From: Candidatus Aerophobota bacterium
Lineage (GTDB): Bacteria > Aerophobota > Aerophobia > Aerophobales > B47-G16
NCBI GenBank assembly: GCA_003648815.1
Contig: QMPZ01000058.1
Location: 1 to 8,699, forward strand
DNA: 8,699 nucleotides
Reading direction: 5' to 3'
Shown: piece after piece, positions 6,549 to 8,699 of the stretch
How positions within the stretch are numbered: the first letter of the stretch is position 1
Layout of the letters: each line of letters opens with the position of its first letter
Program-made: the position numbers and the translations under genes
Notes under the pieces: generated by a model
What the model was told of the DNA's origin: nothing
Seen by the model: the letters and a program-made list of their open reading frames with translations, nothing else
Database searches by the model: none

Positions 6549-6578
6549 TCCTTCGGAATGACCCCCTCAAGTGTCGTT
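6545..6578. repeat. short palindromic repeat forming the isomerase/kinase gene junction
   Basis: These 34 bases match 7452-7484 in inverted orientation with one indel and two mismatches. The core CATTCC-TTC-GGAATG (6546-6560) is a hairpin, followed on the plus strand by a C-run and CTCAAG. The copy contains the start codon of the kinase gene (6546-6548, in the stem) and the stop codon plus last codons of the isomerase gene (6567-6578). Confidence 0.75.
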
Positions 6579-7268
6579 AAAAAAATAAGCCTCGAGCATT
6601 CTGCATAGAAGGTGATAGACTATGATTTGGTTTTCCTGGATGTTTGCGGTATCTTTTCCCGGGACCTTTAAGGGAAGATCAGCCATCCTGGCCAGCCTTC
6701 CTCCATCAGGTCCGGTAAAGCTGATGGAGGGAATACCATAGGCCTTGGCCAGGCTCATAGCCGCTACCACGTTTTTGGCATTTCCGCTTGTGCTGATGCC
6801 CCAAAAGATCCCCCCTTTAATGCGACATAGAAAGGAGTTTAGCTCCTGGGCATAGGCATAGATGGGATTGCGGTCGTTCTCATAAGCGCTGCGCAAGGAA
6901 TGCGATTCACCGAGCACCACCACGGGAAAGCCAAGCTCCAGGTTCTCTATGAGTTCTTCTCCATAAGGAAGGGTGGAAAGTTTTTTAATCAGTTCTTTGT
7001 CGCGTAGGGGCCTTCTCTTCTCGAATGATTTGGCAAGCTCTCCTTTGATGTGCATCGCGTCGCTAAAGCTTCCCCCGTTGCCGCAGATAAAGAGAACGTC
7101 TCCACGTTTGAAGGAACTTGCCAGCTGCTCGAAGACCTTTATGATCTGGCTGACAGATTCCCTCAAATGAGGAAAGTCAGCTACAAATTCCTCAAGCAAT
7201 TTCCTTACCTTAGGATGTTCAAGTTTTTCTAAAAGTTTTTTGGCATCCTTGAAGTTTTGAGTTTCCAT
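6567..7268 (-). CDS. SIS-domain phosphosugar isomerase, GmhA-like
   Basis: A 233-residue protein of the sedoheptulose-7-phosphate isomerase (GmhA) type, cytoplasmic. It has FICGNGGSFSDAMH (60-73), GISTSGN (157-163), FTGPDGG (184-190) and the C-terminal IQENQIIVYHLLC (210-222). H73, E77, Q211 and H219 align, with matching spacing, to E. coli GmhA H61, E65, Q172 and H180, the metal-site and catalytic residues, so it is probably active. Compared with E. coli GmhA (192 residues) it carries about 28 extra residues between E77 and GISTSGN, mainly 85-115, plus a longer N-terminus. ATG at 7268 has GGAG 10 nt upstream; a TTG at 7286 in frame has AAGGAG only 2 nt upstream and is less likely. It precedes the kinase-HAD gene by 18 nt, consistent with successive steps in one phosphosugar pathway. 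Confidence 0.87.
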   Translation of the reverse strand: METQNFKDAKKLLEKLEHPKVRKLLEEFVADFPHLRESVSQIIKVFEQLASSFKRGDVLFICGNGGSFSDAMHIKGELAKSFEKRRPLRDKELIKKLSTLPYGEELIENLELGFPVVVLGESHSLRSAYENDRNPIYAYAQELNSFLCRIKGGIFWGISTSGNAKNVVAAMSLAKAYGIPSISFTGPDGGRLARMADLPLKVPGKDTANIQENQIIVYHLLCRMLEAYFFNDT

Positions 7269-7300
7269 GAAGGTTAATCTCCACAAAACTCCTTCCCCCT

Positions 7301-7313
7301 CAGCGCTTCGCTG
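7301..7313. repeat. small GC-rich hairpin
   Basis: CAGCG-CTT-CGCTG is a perfect 5-bp stem with a 3-nt loop. Its minus-strand core GCGAAGCG is also the core of the central hairpin in the larger element at 7340-7438, so it may be a relic of related repeat DNA. That relation is inference from a short word. Confidence 0.35.
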
Positions 7314-7339
7314 CTCCCCTTTTCAAACCTCAATAATTC

Positions 7340-7438
7340 AGATGGAGCTACTTTCCCCTGAGCGACTTAGGGAAATGACTTTTTTGCGAAGCGAAAAAGG
7401 AGGGCTCCCAGGAAGCGAAGGGGAAAGTAGCTCCATCT
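7340..7438. repeat. MITE-like palindromic element, complete copy
   Basis: The ends are perfect 19-bp inverted repeats (7340-7358 and 7420-7438), with core GATGGAGCTACTTTCCCC. Inside is a second hairpin: a 9-bp stem CTTTTTTGC/GCGAAAAAG (7379-7387 and 7391-7399) with GAA loop and one T-G wobble. Bases 7373-7437 recur as the reverse complement at 8635-8699 with two mismatches. It encodes no protein and no obvious target-site duplication flanks it. It could be a non-autonomous transposable element or a REP/BOX-type interspersed palindrome. Confidence 0.8.
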
Positions 7439-7451
7439 ATAGACATCAAGA

Positions 7452-7484
7452 AACGAGGCTTGAGGGGTCATTCCGAAGGAATGG
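7452..7484. repeat. second copy of the short palindromic repeat
   Basis: Reverse complement of 6545-6578 with one missing C and two mismatches. The palindrome CATTCC-GAA-GGAATG lies at 7469-7483. Here it is wholly intergenic, 14 nt from the end of the larger palindromic element. Confidence 0.75.
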
Positions 7485-7555
7485 GCGAAAGCCTATGTTT
7501 CCCCCACGGGCGCTCTTCACTCTTCCCCCTTTATTAAACAAATGTTTATACTTTC

Positions 7556-8593
7556 CTATGCCTCAAGATATTTTATGATATACTGATAGAGGACCGGAAT
7601 GGTTAGCTTCTGATTTCCCTGAATGTAGAGGCCCTTTCCCCCGAATGAGTTGGGAATTCTGGTCACCACGCTCTTCTGATCGCGAAAATAATAATGATAA
7701 GATTCCTCGTTACTCATGTTTTCCGGACCAAAGGGTCTTATGTCAAAGTCGGCGGTGATAATCCCCCTTGGGGGATGGCCAACGTTTGCCGCCATGGATA
7801 CTGCCTTCAATAATACCTCCGGACCGGTCACCGCCGAGCCAACGTTTAAGGCAACCCCGCCTTTGTTAAATTTGGTCACCTCGTTGACGAAGATCAAAAA
7901 ATCCCTACCACTTGTTCCGCCCTTTGCCTCGCCGTCAAAACTCGGATGCTCATCCATCACATCAGTTCCTATGGAGGCGTGAATGGTCACTGGAATGTTA
8001 TGCCGATAGGCTACTGCCAGGACGCTTTTGTCAGGATACTTGAAGTTTTCGGGCGAGCCTTCCTTCAGGACAGATTTTAAAACCATCTTTCTAAAACTCT
8101 CATCGCACATGACCTTTCCCAAAGCCTCACCATAACCGAGCCTCATAGCATTTGCCAGCCGCAGGGTCTCGTTGATGTAGGATAGCTCGTAGGCCAGACC
8201 GAACTTTCCTTCAGGAAGGGCGTTCGGGACATCCTCGCTGGTCTGTCCGATCAGGCTCAGCTCAAAGTCATGAATTGCGCCTGCCCCTTGGGAGGCTATC
8301 AGGGTTACCATACCCCGCTTTATCAGGTCAATGAGTATGGGACTTAGGCCATTTTTGATGAGATGAGCTCCGGTAAAAAATATCACCGGCTTTTTCTTTC
8401 TTCTTGCTTCCACCATATGAAGGGCGAGCTCCCTTAGCTTGTCCCTGACTTGAGGAGGAATCTCATAGCGGCTTCGAAGAACTTCCTCACACCTCACAAA
8501 GGAGTCGATTTTTACCTTATTTGGCCGCGAAGAGATTGGATAAGTCTTTACCTTGTTGATATTGAAAATTGAATATTTTCCCCGGTATTCCAT
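7556..8593 (-). CDS. deoxyhypusine synthase-like fold protein of unknown function
   Basis: A 345-residue cytoplasmic protein resembling bacterial proteins related to deoxyhypusine synthase (possibly the family named after Geobacter GSU2085; recalled, unverified). Similar stretches are VIFFTGAHLIKNGLSPILID (70-89), IASQGAGAIHDFE (99-111), DKSVLAVAYRHNIPV (188-202), which parallels the DSVYYWAYKNNIPV-type block of the synthase, HASIGTDVMDEHP (205-217) and GVALNVGSAVTGPEVLLKA (246-264). Glycine-rich loops fit NAD binding. The WGK segment carrying the active-site lysine of true deoxyhypusine synthases is not seen, and bacteria generally lack eIF5A, so it should not be called that enzyme. AAGGAG followed by 6 nt favours ATG at 8593 over the ATG at 8617. 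It is first in the minus cluster and is bracketed by inverted copies of a palindromic repeat; a role beside the isomerase and kinase is inference. Confidence 0.7.
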   Translation of the reverse strand: MEYRGKYSIFNINKVKTYPISSRPNKVKIDSFVRCEEVLRSRYEIPPQVRDKLRELALHMVEARRKKKPVIFFTGAHLIKNGLSPILIDLIKRGMVTLIASQGAGAIHDFELSLIGQTSEDVPNALPEGKFGLAYELSYINETLRLANAMRLGYGEALGKVMCDESFRKMVLKSVLKEGSPENFKYPDKSVLAVAYRHNIPVTIHASIGTDVMDEHPSFDGEAKGGTSGRDFLIFVNEVTKFNKGGVALNVGSAVTGPEVLLKAVSMAANVGHPPRGIITADFDIRPFGPENMSNEESYHYYFRDQKSVVTRIPNSFGGKGLYIQGNQKLTIPVLYQYIIKYLEA

Positions 8594-8599
8594 AAATGT

Positions 8600-8605
8600 C
8601 TCCTT
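8600..8605 (-). promoter_or_regulatory. ribosome binding site deciding the start of the deoxyhypusine synthase-like gene
   Basis: AAGGAG on the minus strand is 6 nt upstream of ATG at 8593. The ATG at 8617 would place this site inside the coding region and has no comparable site. Confidence 0.75.
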
Positions 8606-8630
8606 CCCCTCAAGCATCTTCCTTGGTGTT

Positions 8631-8699
8631 TATGGATGTAGCTACTTTCCCCTTCGCTTCCTGGGAGCCCTCCTTTTTTGCTTCGCAAAAAAGTCATTT
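8631..8699. repeat. MITE-like palindromic element, partial inverted copy cut by the window edge
   Basis: Bases 8635-8699 are the reverse complement of 7373-7437 with two mismatches (opposite 7393 and 7433); TATG/TATA resemblance extends a few bases outward to 8631. The remaining arm should lie just past base 8699. It begins 37 nt upstream of the adjacent start codon, so any promoter for the minus cluster is within or beyond the element. Confidence 0.8.

Larger units (their letters stand above)
7269..7555. other. repeat-filled intergenic region, no gene seen
   Basis: This 287-nt gap between two same-strand genes holds a 13-nt hairpin (7301-7313), a roughly 99-bp palindromic element (7340-7438) and a copy of the 33-34-bp repeat (7452-7484), plus GGC-GAAA-GCC (7483-7492), a small GNRA-type stem loop. 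An open frame on the plus strand through the region has no family resemblance and follows the repeats. No convincing promoter for the isomerase gene was found, so it may depend on read-through or on an unrecognised start. Confidence 0.7.

Noticed and set aside
7340..7438. Insertion sequence
   Set aside because: No transposase or remnant of one is encoded and no target duplication is visible, so only a MITE-like or palindromic repeat label is justified.
7267..7578. 103-codon open frame on the plus strand across the intergenic region
   Set aside because: It starts within the isomerase gene, runs through two repeat elements, has no plausible ribosome site or family motif, and is best explained as open by chance in repeat DNA.
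7556..8593. Functional deoxyhypusine synthase acting on eIF5A
   Set aside because: The catalytic lysine segment was not found and no eIF5A-type substrate is expected in bacteria; only the fold relationship is claimed.
1..8699. CRISPR arrays, tRNA or rRNA genes, riboswitches, prophage genes
   Set aside because: No regularly spaced direct repeats, tRNA-like cloverleaf, rRNA core sequence, riboswitch motif or phage-type protein was recognised.

Overview
The window is bacterial DNA: Shine-Dalgarno sites of the AAGGAG type precede several starts, sigma70-like promoter boxes are visible, and the genes are densely packed. Proteins are rich in Glu, Lys and Arg, with many AGA/AGG arginine and ATA isoleucine codons, which could fit a thermophilic or anaerobic lineage. 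I cannot assign a taxon from this.

Layout. (1) 1-455, minus: the N-terminal half of the tRNA 2-thiouridylase MnmA, cut by the window edge. (2) 456-607: a divergent control region with a promoter candidate in each direction and three dyad symmetries. (3) 608-4625, plus: four genes that look like one operon, encoding a metal-dependent cyclase-family hydrolase, a GH172 (DUF2961) glycosidase, mannitol-1-phosphate 5-dehydrogenase (MtlD) and a zinc-dependent medium-chain sugar/polyol dehydrogenase. (4) 4638-8593, minus, convergent with the first set: a protein with a deoxyhypusine synthase-like fold, a GmhA-like phosphosugar isomerase (SIS domain) and a large PfkB kinase-HAD phosphatase fusion, transcribed in that order.

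How the genes may work together. The plus operon reads as a sugar/polyol catabolic unit: the glycosidase would free a furanose sugar (fructose or D-arabinose by analogy with characterised GH172 enzymes), and the two dehydrogenases would interconvert polyols and ketoses, MtlD linking mannitol-1-phosphate to fructose-6-phosphate. The minus cluster resembles the early part of ADP- or GDP-heptose synthesis (isomerase, kinase, phosphatase). Here kinase and phosphatase are fused, no nucleotidyltransferase is present, and a deoxyhypusine synthase-like protein is added. Its true substrate is unknown.

Repeats. The minus cluster carries two families of short palindromic repeats. One is a roughly 99-bp element with 19-bp terminal inverted repeats at 7340-7438; an inverted, nearly identical partial copy lies at the right edge (8631-8699), so the deoxyhypusine synthase-like gene sits between two copies. 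The other is a roughly 34-bp motif, present between genes at 7452-7484 and again at 6545-6578, where it forms the junction between the isomerase and kinase genes and contains the stop codon of one and the start codon of the other.

No tRNA, rRNA, CRISPR array, transposase or origin was seen.
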